From contig DASVEF010000317.1 in assembly GCA_036380715.1 (NCBI GenBank), positions 1-64,000 of the forward strand: DNA of 64,000 nt, read 5' to 3'. Within the stretch, counting starts at the first letter, position 1; the number at the start of each line of letters is the position of its first letter. The stretch is from UBA5704 sp036380715 (GTDB lineage Bacteria > Acidobacteriota > Thermoanaerobaculia > Multivoradales > UBA5704). Below are positions 7,732-16,300 of the stretch, one piece after another. A model generated the notes under the pieces. The model was not told the DNA's origin and made no database searches. It saw only the letters and a program-made list of their open reading frames with translations. The position numbers and the translations under genes are program-made.

Positions 7732-9654
7732 ATGAGCGGCATCTGTGGACTGGTCAACCTTTCCGGCTCGTCTATCGAGGCTTGGTATCTCCAGCGGCTG
7801 ACGGAGGCTGTCTCGCGCCGCGGACCGGGAAACGTTCAGCACCGCTCTCTCCAGGAAGGGTACTTTGTTCACCTGAATCTGATGCCGGCCGGAAGCTCCG
7901 CTCCTCCACAGCCGCTCCACTGCCAGCGTCATGAGGTCTGTCTCGTCGCCGACGCTCGGCTCGACAACCGTCAGGAACTGCTCGAATGCTTGGAGGAGAA
8001 CGCTCCCCGGGCAGGCCGCAATGCGTCCGACGCAGAGATTCTTCTCGCCGCTTACCTGAGCTGGGACGAGTCCTGCACCGAACACCTCCTCGGCGACTTC
8101 GCCTTTGCCGTATGGGACAAGCGCAAGCGGCGACTGCTGTGCGCCGTCGATCCTCTCGGAGTCAAGCCGCTCCACTACGCGCGCGTGGGATCTCTTTTCT
8201 GCTTCGGGTCCGACGCCTTACAGGTCCTGGCCCACCCCACTTTGTCCCGCAGCCTCGATGAATCAGCTCTCGCCGACTACCTGACGGGCCATCTGGAAGA
8301 TCCTGGATCCAGCTTCTTCCGGGGTATCCGATCCCTCCCGCCGGCTCACCGGCTCGTCGCTACCGCCGGAGGGGACCGCACGGTTCGCTACTGGGACATC
8401 CCTGCAGCGCCTGAGACTTGCGCCGACGGGAGTCGCAGCCCCGAGGGCACGTTTCTGGAGATCTTCCGGCAGGCCGTGGCTGACCGCCTCCGCACCCCCG
8501 GCAACGTGGGAGTGGCCATGAGCGGAGGTCTCGATTCCTGCTCGGTGGCCGCCGTGGCCCACCGCATCGCCGGAAGCTCCGGTCAGCGGATCCGGGCCTG
8601 CTCTCTGGTATTCGATCTCCTCCCGGATTGCGACGAACGCCCGTATATCCGGGCCATGTCCGAAGAGCTAGGGGTCGAGGTCGAGCCTTTTCTGGCGGAC
8701 AGCCTGTGGGACCTGGAAGTCGGACCGCGTCACAATCTCGACAGCCCATTTCCTGGATGGCCCTCCTGCTACGGTCTGATGCTCGAGCGGCTCACTTCCC
8801 TGGGAGGAGGCGTCCTTCTGACAGGGCATGGCGGGGACGACCTTTTCCGGGGAAGTCCTCTCGTTCATGCCGATCGCCTCCGACAAGGAGATCTGGGGGC
8901 TCTGTCCGGCGTCCTCCGTTGTGCCCGGCACCATCGGGAGTCATCCTGGCGTACCTTTTACCGACTGATCTGGCAACCGCTATTCCCCAGGATTGACCAC
9001 GTTCTCCGTAGAGCTCTCCTCAGGCAATCCCCCTCGTTGGCTCCGCAATGGCTCGCCCCAGGCTTCGTCCGCCGCACGCGCGACGCGGAGCCACGGAAAT
9101 CCCGGGTTCCGGATTTTGGATCTCGGAGTCTGGCGGCACGGCAGATCTACGACAATACGCTCCTCATACCCTGGTATCGGCGCATCGTGCATTGGCACGA
9201 CCGAAATGCCGCCGCGTACGGAATCGAAGTGCGTCATCCGTTTCTCGACCGGCGGCTCTTCGAGCACGTGCTCTCAATCCCTCCGGCTCTGCTCCACGAG
9301 CCCGGGAGCTACAAGCCGTTTCTACGCCGGACGATGAAGGGTGTCCTCCCAGAAGCGGTACGATGTCGGCCGACCAAAACTCGATTCCGCAGCTTCCTCG
9401 ACTTCGTCCTGCAGGAGCGGGAACGCCACAGGATAGAAAGCCTGCTCGTGGATTCCCGGTCGAGCCGCCTTGGAATCATCAACGCCGGAGAGCTGCGGTC
9501 CGCCTTCCAACGGTTTTGCGAAGGAACCGCTCCCGCGGAATGGCGGGGCCCCCTCTGGTACGCTGTTACTCTAGAGCTTTGGCTGAGGCGTCTCGAAAAC
9601 CTGGTCGGCGAGTTCGAGCTCGGCGAAGCGGAGGCGGAGGAGGCCGCCGCCTGA
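7732..9654 (+). CDS. Lasso peptide cyclase (asparagine synthetase-like)
   Basis: This 640-residue protein has the two-domain layout of AsnB-like lasso macrolactam synthetases. The N-terminal glutamine amidotransferase-like domain (about 1-210) begins MSGICGLV, with the cysteine at position 5 rather than directly after Met, so it is probably not an active glutaminase. The C-terminal synthetase domain has the ATP-pyrophosphatase loop SGGLDS (264-269). In lasso pathways this enzyme adenylates an Asp or Glu side chain of the core and joins it to the N-terminal amine. The ATG follows GGTGGAGGAG. The precursor gene starts 45 bp downstream, and the kinase gene follows. Without that context it would be read as an ordinary asparagine synthetase. 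The precursor makes the lasso role much more likely. Confidence 0.85.
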   Translation: MSGICGLVNLSGSSIEAWYLQRLTEAVSRRGPGNVQHRSLQEGYFVHLNLMPAGSSAPPQPLHCQRHEVCLVADARLDNRQELLECLEENAPRAGRNASDAEILLAAYLSWDESCTEHLLGDFAFAVWDKRKRRLLCAVDPLGVKPLHYARVGSLFCFGSDALQVLAHPTLSRSLDESALADYLTGHLEDPGSSFFRGIRSLPPAHRLVATAGGDRTVRYWDIPAAPETCADGSRSPEGTFLEIFRQAVADRLRTPGNVGVAMSGGLDSCSVAAVAHRIAGSSGQRIRACSLVFDLLPDCDERPYIRAMSEELGVEVEPFLADSLWDLEVGPRHNLDSPFPGWPSCYGLMLERLTSLGGGVLLTGHGGDDLFRGSPLVHADRLRQGDLGALSGVLRCARHHRESSWRTFYRLIWQPLFPRIDHVLRRALLRQSPSLAPQWLAPGFVRRTRDAEPRKSRVPDFGSRSLAARQIYDNTLLIPWYRRIVHWHDRNAAAYGIEVRHPFLDRRLFEHVLSIPPALLHEPGSYKPFLRRTMKGVLPEAVRCRPTKTRFRSFLDFVLQERERHRIESLLVDSRSSRLGIINAGELRSAFQRFCEGTAPAEWRGPLWYAVTLELWLRRLENLVGEFELGEAEAEEAAA

Positions 9655-9699
9655 TGGCTGCCAGAGTCGGGGTTGCACATGCGCCAGGGAAGTGGGACC

Positions 9700-9888
9700 A
9701 TGACCGATAACGACGGTGACCGCGAATACCCCGAACGTCCTCTGCCTGCACCCGCGAGAGGTGCACTCATGCGCCGGAAACCGTATAGATCTCCTCACCT
9801 GATCGAGTGGGGAACGATTCAGGCTCTGACGAAAGGTACGCAAGCCAATATCGAGGATGACGGATTCTCTGGCTCTGGAGCGGTCTGA
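9700..9888 (+). CDS. Lasso peptide precursor
   Basis: This short gene encodes a leader with the lasso recognition pattern YxxPxLxxxGxxxxLTxG (YRSPHLIEWGTIQALTKG). The conserved Thr sits at the penultimate leader position before the predicted Gly1. The predicted 17-residue core is GTQANIEDDGFSGSGAV, encoded at 9835-9885. Gly1 could close a ring with Glu7, Asp8 or Asp9. Two starts are credible: ATG 9700 with AGGGA upstream, and ATG 9769 with GAGAGGTG upstream. The later one gives a 22-residue leader. Ser12 and Ser14 are possible targets of the adjacent HPr-kinase-like enzyme, but the last residue is Val, not the terminal Ser phosphorylated in the paeninodin type. Its position between the cyclase and kinase genes supports the call. 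Confidence 0.85.
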   Translation: MTDNDGDREYPERPLPAPARGALMRRKPYRSPHLIEWGTIQALTKGTQANIEDDGFSGSGAV

Positions 9889-9901
9889 GCCCATCGTTGC
9901 T

Positions 9902-10894
9902 ATGACAGCTTCATGCGACAACTCCAGGATCTCTGCAGTCTTCGGCTTCAACCTGGCTAGCGATTTTCCCTTCGCCGGCCGCCTAGTTCCGGGAGACGGC
10001 CCTCCGGACCTGACGCTGACAATCACCCTTGGCCCCATGGTCGTCTCAGACTGGAAAGGCTTGGTTCCGGTCTACCGGAGCCCGGCGCAGATCCCCGATG
10101 GCAGGAACACGGTCTGCCTCTACCGGTGGGGAGACCATGAAGTCTTTCACTTCTCCCGAATTGCCTCCTTCTCGTTTACCGAACGCTCGATTACCTGCCA
10201 ACCCTACGGCCCGTTCTCTGAGGCGGCCGAGGTTCGCTTCCTCGGCCCGGTCCTCGCCTACTGGCTCGAGCGCCAGGGCCTACCCGCGCTCCATGGCTCA
10301 GCGGTCGAGGCCGGCGGCCGGAGCGTCGCCTTCCTGTCCTCTCAAGGTGGCGGCAAGAGCGGGCTGGCCGCGGCGATGATGAAGCTCGCCGGCTGCAAGC
10401 TACTGACGGATGACATCCTGGCCGTCGAGGAGTCGGAGGGCGCATTCCTGGCACGCCCCGGCTATCCCCAGATGCGGATGTGGCCCGATGAGGCGGAGCA
10501 CTTTCTGGGTTGCTTTGAGGACCTGCCGCGGGTGCACCGTAATTACTCCAAGCGGTGGGTCGAGGTGGGTCCCGGCGGGCTCGGCTCCTTTCAGGATGCT
10601 CCGGCTCCCCTGGCCTCTATCTATCTGGCCGCGAGGAGGAGGACCGAGGACACGTACGACCGGATCGAGGTCCGTCGTGTCCATCCCGCAGAGGCCGTCA
10701 TCGAGCTGGTGCGGCACTCCTTCGCTCCCCATCTGGTGGAGGCGGCGGGCCTCCAGCCCGGCCGCTTCGACACCCTGGCCCGGCTGGCGCAGCGAGTCCC
10801 CGTCTACCGCCTCTCCTATCCTTCCGGATTTGACGAGCTGCCTCGCGTGGTGGAGGCGGTCCTGAGGTCTCCAGGGATCTCCAGCAGGGGTTGA
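9902..10894 (+). CDS. HPr kinase-like lasso peptide kinase
   Basis: This 330-residue protein resembles HPr kinases that tailor lasso peptides. It has a P-loop (QGGGKSGLA, Gly-Gly-Gly-Lys-Ser at about 149-153) preceded by the HGSAV segment and followed by LLTDDI. Family members phosphorylate a serine of the precursor. ATG 9902 lies 13 bp after the precursor stop. An alternative ATG at 9857 would overlap the precursor out of frame, and either would allow translational coupling. Its 3' end overlaps the convergent B2 gene by 79 bp. The N-terminal part (about 1-130) shows no RRE-like domain, so it does not supply the missing leader-binding protein. Confidence 0.75.
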   Translation: MTASCDNSRISAVFGFNLASDFPFAGRLVPGDGPPDLTLTITLGPMVVSDWKGLVPVYRSPAQIPDGRNTVCLYRWGDHEVFHFSRIASFSFTERSITCQPYGPFSEAAEVRFLGPVLAYWLERQGLPALHGSAVEAGGRSVAFLSSQGGGKSGLAAAMMKLAGCKLLTDDILAVEESEGAFLARPGYPQMRMWPDEAEHFLGCFEDLPRVHRNYSKRWVEVGPGGLGSFQDAPAPLASIYLAARRRTEDTYDRIEVRRVHPAEAVIELVRHSFAPHLVEAAGLQPGRFDTLARLAQRVPVYRLSYPSGFDELPRVVEAVLRSPGISSRG

Positions 10895-11298
10895 AACGGG
10901 GACGGCTCTCCCTGGGCCTCTCCCACCGGCTGGCCGTCCAGCTCGACCCAGGCGTGGGCCAGGAGCTGATCCCCCTCCCGCCTGACCCCGATCCGCAAGT
11001 CCGCGGCAAAGCCAGCGCGTCCGAGGAGCCAGCGCAGGCCCAGGGCGCGCGGCAGGCAGGTCATCCTCTTCAGATGATGGCGGGATGCCGCGGCGGTCGC
11101 CCAGACGCAGCGGGCCACGACGCAATCGTCTGAGGAACGCCGGCCTTTCTGCACAGGAGTCAGCAGGCGCTCCATGCGCGCGAAGGGCAGCCAGCGAAGC
11201 CCGAGGCTGGCGATCCAAAGGACGATCCAAGCCTGCGCGAAACGGATCCAGTCCTCTGGAGCGAGGCTCAGGGCCCGGCGGAGAGTCGGGAGCTGCAT
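10816..11298 (-). CDS. Lasso peptide leader protease B2 (transglutaminase-like)
   Basis: This 160-residue protein matches the B2 peptidase that removes the leader during lasso maturation. The catalytic Cys is in MTCLPRALGLRWLLGRAGF, followed by LRIGVRR and the His in LLAHAWVELDG. An acidic residue completing the triad would lie shortly after it. A hydrophobic N-terminal helix (WIVLWIASLGLRWLPFAR) is typical of the family. The chosen ATG is 11298. The frame extends to 11376 but the added residues look non-coding. The gene runs opposite to the cyclase-precursor-kinase genes and its tail overlaps the kinase gene, so it must have its own promoter in 11299-11560. No B1/RRE domain is fused to it. 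Confidence 0.85.
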   Translation of the reverse strand: MQLPTLRRALSLAPEDWIRFAQAWIVLWIASLGLRWLPFARMERLLTPVQKGRRSSDDCVVARCVWATAAASRHHLKRMTCLPRALGLRWLLGRAGFAADLRIGVRREGDQLLAHAWVELDGQPVGEAQGEPSPFQPLLEIPGDLRTASTTRGSSSNPEG

Positions 11299-11770
11299 CG
11301 CGCCATTATCGCAGGTGAGCCTCTCTGGAGGCCTCCATCCTTCTTTGTAAAATCGTCCACCTCCATCAGTCTCCATTGAAACTGCTCACGAATCGAGCAG
11401 CGGGCGACAACCGAGTGCGCAAAGGTGTGTCAACCCGAAAAAACACTTGAATTTTCAACCTGTCTGCGTTCTTGTTGCGCACCACGAAGGCCACCCGGTG
11501 AGCAATCGAGGCGGTTTGCCGCTCAAAGTCGATTTGATAATTTCTACCCAGAAAAGTGGTTGACTTTGAATTTTGTGCCTGCTAGCTTCCTCCTACCAAA
11601 GCTAAAGTGGCAGTCGTCGTAGGCCACCCGTTGTAGCCGACGCGCCGACCCCTCATAGGGCCGACCGTCCCCACGCCAGGACCGGGTAGTCCACGCCCGT
11701 TCCGTAGTGGCTTTCTTCCAACCGGGGTAGGGGTGATGGTGGTGGATCGATTCCATAGGGATCTGTGCAA
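11299..11770. other. Intergenic region between divergent B2 and lyase genes
   Basis: This 472-bp stretch is less GC-rich than its surroundings and holds no convincing ORF or tRNA. It must contain the minus-strand promoter for the B2 gene and the plus-strand promoter for the large secreted protein. I looked for GEMM-type (c-di-GMP) riboswitch sequences in it and did not see one. Confidence 0.6.
11560..11588 (+). promoter_or_regulatory. Sigma-70-type promoter of the large secreted protein
   Basis: TTGACT (11560-11565) and TAGCTT (11583-11588) are separated by 17 bp, with TGC directly before the -10 (extended -10). Initiation here would give a leader of about 175 nt before ATG 11771. It is the best -35/-10 pair in the intergenic region. 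Confidence 0.5.
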
Positions 11771-14700
11771 ATGTCTACGAGCGTTCTGGTTCGGCGTCCC
11801 CTCGTTTCCGTTTTCCTGCTGATCGCCTTCTTCGCAGGTCTCTTCAAGTCAGACTCTGCGCTCGCCGCCTACGGTGTGCCGGTGCCCTCGCAGCTCCGGC
11901 TCACCGTGCGCGAGACCGCCGGCATCGCGCGCAGCGGCGAGGTCGTGCGCTCCGGCGTGCCGATACCGCGCAGCCTCGACCTGCGCAGCACAGCGCCCCT
12001 CGCCGTGGTGGACGCCTCCGGAACGCCCGTTCCCGCAGACTTCCAGGTCACGGCCCGCTGGAACGCCGGGCTCGACAACACCTCGGCCCCCATTCAGTGG
12101 CTGCTCGTAAGCTTCCCGGCGACGGTGAGCGCCAACGCCAGCGCCACATACCGGATCGTCACCGACGGCTCGATCGCCAACCCGGCGCCGGCGCGTCCGC
12201 TGCGGCTCACCCGCAACGGCGACGCGATCACTGTCGAGACCGGCGCGGCGATCTTCCGCTTCGGCGCCAGCTCCGGCGCGCTGTTCGACGAGGTCCTGCT
12301 CGACGACGGCACGCGGCTGATCAACGGCGGCAGCCTCACGCTGCAATCCAACGGCGCGTCAGCGGGGCACCCGACGACGCGCAAGATCTGGATCGAGCAT
12401 GAAGGCCCCCTGTTCACCGCGGTGGTGATCAAGGGCGCCTACGACATGCCGCCGGTCGGCAACGGCGGGATCGGCTCGATCCGGCGTTACGAGTTCCGGG
12501 CCGGCTCCTCCACCGCGATCGTCCGCCACGCAGTGGCCTGGGAAGGGATCCTCGGCTGCCAGGGCTGCACGAAGACCACGGCCGGCACGCCCAACGGCGT
12601 CAAGCTCGACCAGGTGCGCGACGCGCTGACGGTCGAGCTCGGCGGCGCGGCTGCGGTGACCGCCGTGGGCGACTTCGACTCTCCGGCCGTAACCGGCGGC
12701 GGGCCTGCCTCGGTCCGCCAGCTCCTGCGCGCCAGCCGGACCGCTCCGCTCCGCTTCGAGGCGCAGACCGCCGGAGGGTCCACGAGCGGCGACCACGCCG
12801 ACGGCGGCGTGCTTGCCGCGAGCGGCCCGCGGGGCGCGGTGGCGATCGCCCTGCGCCAGATGCACCGCTACGAGCCCCAGGCCTTGCACCTGCTCCCGGA
12901 CGGCTCGCTGGCCGTCGACGTGGCCGGCGACCAGGTCTGGCTGGCCCATCACCAGGGGCTCTTCGGGACTCTGGCCGTGTCGGCCCTCCCGTCCGGCCCG
13001 TCGCGCGCGGACCTCGACCGCCGGGTCTGGGCGCCGCTCAACCGGCCGCTGCGCGCCTGGGCGGACTCCGACTGGTTCGCCGCCTCCGGCGCCGTCGACG
13101 AGATCCCCGTGGGACCGCTGCCGGCCAGCCTGGCCTCCTACGACACGCTGATCCCTTCGGTGCTGAACCGCACGATCCAGCAGAACGACCTCCTCGGCCT
13201 CTCCGGCCTGACCACCTTCGGCGTCTATCCGCGGTACTGGGGCAAGGACGGAGCGCCGGGCGAGATCGAGTGCAGCGCAACCAATGATCCGACACCGAAT
13301 GAGACCTGGGACAACAAGTTCTGGTGCACGACCTGGACCGACTACCACAACGCGGCCGCGACGGTCCCGATCTGGGCCATGCGCAGCGGCGAGGTGGAAT
13401 GGCTCGACGAGCTCGCCGTGCCGGCCGCGCTGCGCACCCTGCACACCCAGATCATGCAGTGCAGCCCTACCGAGAAGTGGTTCTACTGCGGCCAGGCGCC
13501 CGCCGGCTACGGCGGCTACCGGCTCGACTTCAACAGCTCGCACGCCTACTTCGACAACCTGTACCTCTACTACTGGCTGACCGGCGACTCGACCGTGATC
13601 GAGATCCTGCGGCGCGGCGGCGAGACCATGCGCCGCCACATGTGCGACACCCGCGGCCCGAAACCGGTGATCGAGCCGGTGACCGGCCCGGGTGGTCCGC
13701 GCTGCGGCCCGGATCACATCTCCACCGGCGCCAAGTTCTACGACCGCGTGGCCGCGCAGTGGCTCAGCGCCTTGCGTTTCCTCGGCCTGGCCAGCCCGGA
13801 CGGCACCTTCCTGGAGGACTTCAGCGACGGCCTGGCCCGCGCGGCAACCCAGAACTACGTCGAGGTGCACAAGCCCGGCGAGAGCACGGCCTATGGGTTC
13901 CTGGGTGAGCGCGCGGTGGTGCCGGGGACGTATCTCACCGGACACCTGTGGCAGTACGGCCTCCTCGACTCCAATGTCATGTTCCGGCTCCAGCTCGACA
14001 CCGGGGATGCCCCGATCGGCAACCCCGCCCTGCCGCCGAGCCGGATCATGGCCGCCGTGACCCGGATGCTGAACGACATCGAGCCCACCGTGGACGGCGA
14101 CGGCTCGATCACCGGGAGCTGGCCCCAGTACCTCCAGTACTCCTATCTGGACGCCCGCATCGGCGGCGTCCTCTCCACGGTCGCGCCCGCGCCCAACGAC
14201 CGGTCGCTCTACACGCCGGAGAAGGCCTGCTTCACCGCCCTCTTCCTCCGCTCGGGCGAGCAGACGAACGACGCGTCCCTGCTCGCCCGTGGCGAGGCGC
14301 TGGTCCAGCAGACGCTCACTGCCGCGACCAACGATAGGGTGCCCCTCGGCAAGCTCCACGGACAGTACCTGTCGCGGCTCCACGCGGCCATCGCGCGCCT
14401 GACCAACACCGGAGGCACGCCCCCACCGCCGCCTCCGCCGCCGACGGCCCCGGCCGCGCCGAGCAGTCTGGTGGCGCAGGCGCTCTCCCAGGGCGAAATC
14501 CAGCTCACCTGGGCGGACAATTCGGACAACGAGGAAAGCTTCCGCGTCGAGCAGTCGGTCAACGGCTCGTTCCAGGAGATCCGGTCGCTGCCCGCCGGCT
14601 CCGCCTCCACCCGGATGACCGGCCTGACCGCGGGCGCGACCTACACCTTCCGCGTCCGTGCGGCCAACACCGCCGGCTTCTCCGGGTACAGCAACACGGC

Positions 14701-16141
14701 GAGCGACACCACTCCCGCGCCGCTGCCCACGCCTCCGGCGGCGCCGGGCAGCCTCGCGGCCCAGGCGCTCTCGGGGACCGAGATTCAGCTCACCTGGCAG
14801 GACAACTCCGGCAATGAGGACAGCTTCCGCGTCGAGCAGTCGATCAACGGGATCTTCCAGGAGATCCGGTCCCTGCCCGCCGGCTCCACCTCCACCCGGG
14901 TGACCGGCCTGACCGCGGACACGACCTACACCTTCCGCGTCCGCGCGGCCAACACCGCGGGCTTCTCCAGCTACAGCAACGTGGCCAGCGACACCACTCC
15001 CGCGCCGCTGCCCACACCCCCGGCGGCGCCGGGCAGCCTCGTGGCCCAGGCGCTCTCGGGGACCGAGATCCAGCTCACCTGGCAGGACAACTCCGGCAAC
15101 GAGGACAGCTTCCGCGTCGAGCAATCGATCAACGGGGTCTTCCAGGAGATCCGGTCCCTGCCCGCCGGCTCCATCTCCACCCAGGTGACCGGCCTGACCG
15201 CGGACACGACCTACACCTTCCGCGTCCGCGCGGCCAACACCGCGGGCTTCTCCGGCTACAGCAACGTGGCCAGCGACACCACTCCGGCCTCGCCGGCTCC
15301 CACCGTTCCGGCGGCGCCGAGCAACCTCGTGGCGCAGGTGATCTCGAGCACCGAGATCCGTCTCACCTGGGCGGACAACTCGGCCAACGAAGACAACTTC
15401 CGCGTCGAGCAGCTCATCAGCGGGACCTTCACCCAGATCCAGATCCCTGCCGCCAATGTGACCACCACCCGGGTCGGCGGCCTGAAAGCGAACACCACCT
15501 ACACGTTCCGGGTACGGGCGAAGAACGCCGCCGGCTACTCGGGCTATAGCAACAACGCCTCCGTCACCACGCCCAAGAAGAACCCGAACGCGCCGGGCTC
15601 CCTGCGGGCGGTGGCCGTCTCCGCGACCATCGTCGCCCTGACGTGGGTGGACAATTCGACGAACGAGACCGAGCTCCGCATTGAGAAGCAGGTCAACGGC
15701 GTCTACCGGGAGATCCGCAGGCTGGGGGCCAACCAGACCAGCGCCCGTATCGCGGGCCTCGCTCCAGGCACGACCTACTCGTTCCGCGTGCGGGCGGGCA
15801 ATGCTGAAGCCCTTTCGGCCTACAGCAACGTCGCCCGGACGACCACGCGCGGCAGAGCTCCGTCGACGGCGGTCGACGCGCCCAGCCGGCTGACCGGCCG
15901 CTGGACCGGCGGCGGCAACGTCCTGCTCCAGTGGCAGGACAACTCCGACAACGAGACGAAGTTCCACATCTACCGGATGGTCAACGGCGTCTATCAGGAG
16001 GTCCTGACCGTGAGAGCGAACCAGACCAGCGTCCGTGTCACAGGCCTCCGGACGCGCGCTTCTTACAATTTCCGGGTCCGGGCGAGCCGCCATTCTACCT
16101 ACTCCGACTACAGCAGAGGAACGAACATCAATACCTTCTGA
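11771..16141 (+). CDS. Secreted exo-rhamnogalacturonan lyase-like protein with six FN3 domains
   Basis: This is a 1456-residue exported protein. The signal peptide (VSVFLLIAFFAGLF ... ALA) is followed by an N-terminal beta domain of the exo-rhamnogalacturonan lyase type (VPSQLRLTVRETAGIARSGE, then GVPIPRSLDL). A large helical or mixed region follows (about 450-880, with repeated Trp/Tyr-rich segments such as YPRYWGKDG and KFWCTTWTDY), then a proline linker (GGTPPPPPPPP). Six fibronectin type III domains complete it (about 890-1455), each with LTWxDNSxNExxFRVEQ and TTYTFRVRAxNxAGFSxYSN. Pectin or glycan depolymerisation outside the cell is inferred from the N-terminal resemblance. FN3 arrays are common spacers in secreted glycosidases. 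A strong terminator follows. Confidence 0.7.
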   Translation: MSTSVLVRRPLVSVFLLIAFFAGLFKSDSALAAYGVPVPSQLRLTVRETAGIARSGEVVRSGVPIPRSLDLRSTAPLAVVDASGTPVPADFQVTARWNAGLDNTSAPIQWLLVSFPATVSANASATYRIVTDGSIANPAPARPLRLTRNGDAITVETGAAIFRFGASSGALFDEVLLDDGTRLINGGSLTLQSNGASAGHPTTRKIWIEHEGPLFTAVVIKGAYDMPPVGNGGIGSIRRYEFRAGSSTAIVRHAVAWEGILGCQGCTKTTAGTPNGVKLDQVRDALTVELGGAAAVTAVGDFDSPAVTGGGPASVRQLLRASRTAPLRFEAQTAGGSTSGDHADGGVLAASGPRGAVAIALRQMHRYEPQALHLLPDGSLAVDVAGDQVWLAHHQGLFGTLAVSALPSGPSRADLDRRVWAPLNRPLRAWADSDWFAASGAVDEIPVGPLPASLASYDTLIPSVLNRTIQQNDLLGLSGLTTFGVYPRYWGKDGAPGEIECSATNDPTPNETWDNKFWCTTWTDYHNAAATVPIWAMRSGEVEWLDELAVPAALRTLHTQIMQCSPTEKWFYCGQAPAGYGGYRLDFNSSHAYFDNLYLYYWLTGDSTVIEILRRGGETMRRHMCDTRGPKPVIEPVTGPGGPRCGPDHISTGAKFYDRVAAQWLSALRFLGLASPDGTFLEDFSDGLARAATQNYVEVHKPGESTAYGFLGERAVVPGTYLTGHLWQYGLLDSNVMFRLQLDTGDAPIGNPALPPSRIMAAVTRMLNDIEPTVDGDGSITGSWPQYLQYSYLDARIGGVLSTVAPAPNDRSLYTPEKACFTALFLRSGEQTNDASLLARGEALVQQTLTAATNDRVPLGKLHGQYLSRLHAAIARLTNTGGTPPPPPPPPTAPAAPSSLVAQALSQGEIQLTWADNSDNEESFRVEQSVNGSFQEIRSLPAGSASTRMTGLTAGATYTFRVRAANTAGFSGYSNTASDTTPAPLPTPPAAPGSLAAQALSGTEIQLTWQDNSGNEDSFRVEQSINGIFQEIRSLPAGSTSTRVTGLTADTTYTFRVRAANTAGFSSYSNVASDTTPAPLPTPPAAPGSLVAQALSGTEIQLTWQDNSGNEDSFRVEQSINGVFQEIRSLPAGSISTQVTGLTADTTYTFRVRAANTAGFSGYSNVASDTTPASPAPTVPAAPSNLVAQVISSTEIRLTWADNSANEDNFRVEQLISGTFTQIQIPAANVTTTRVGGLKANTTYTFRVRAKNAAGYSGYSNNASVTTPKKNPNAPGSLRAVAVSATIVALTWVDNSTNETELRIEKQVNGVYREIRRLGANQTSARIAGLAPGTTYSFRVRAGNAEALSAYSNVARTTTRGRAPSTAVDAPSRLTGRWTGGGNVLLQWQDNSDNETKFHIYRMVNGVYQEVLTVRANQTSVRVTGLRTRASYNFRVRASRHSTYSDYSRGTNINTF
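14711..15280 (+). repeat. 285-bp tandem duplication encoding FN3 modules 2 and 3
   Basis: Two adjacent units, 14711-14995 and 14996-15280, are nearly identical at the base level, including the ACTCCCGCGCCGCTGCCCAC linker. Units 1 and 4-6 of the FN3 array are more diverged. A recent in-frame duplication or gene conversion within the array is the simplest reading. Confidence 0.85.
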
Positions 16142-16165
16142 CCGCTCTCCCTTGGGTCAGAAGGC

Positions 16166-16198
16166 GCGGCCGGCCTCCGAGCCGGCCGCTTTTTTTTT
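16166..16198 (+). terminator. Strong rho-independent terminator
   Basis: A perfect 9-bp stem (GCGGCCGGC and GCCGGCCGC) with a six-base loop is followed by nine T residues, 25 bases after the stop of the FN3 protein. Confidence 0.9.
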
Positions 16199-16300
16199 AC
16201 TCGGTGGTGTCAAGGCAGGCGTCTTGCATCTCTGAAGCCACGATCTGGGCAAAGTCTTGGGGGTATCGCTGTACGGCGCCCACGTCGAGGGAGGAAAGGG

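Noticed and set aside
7732..9654. Ordinary asparagine synthetase
   Set aside because: The Cys is not directly after Met, and a lasso-type precursor follows immediately, with a kinase and a B2 protease.
11299..11770. c-di-GMP (GEMM) riboswitch in the long leader of the lyase-like gene
   Set aside because: I could not find the conserved GEMM core sequences. The leader is long, but nothing specific supports a riboswitch.
12359..16093. 1244-codon minus-strand open frame
   Set aside because: Antisense to the FN3-containing lyase-like gene. Its repeats are simply the reverse of the FN3 repeats.
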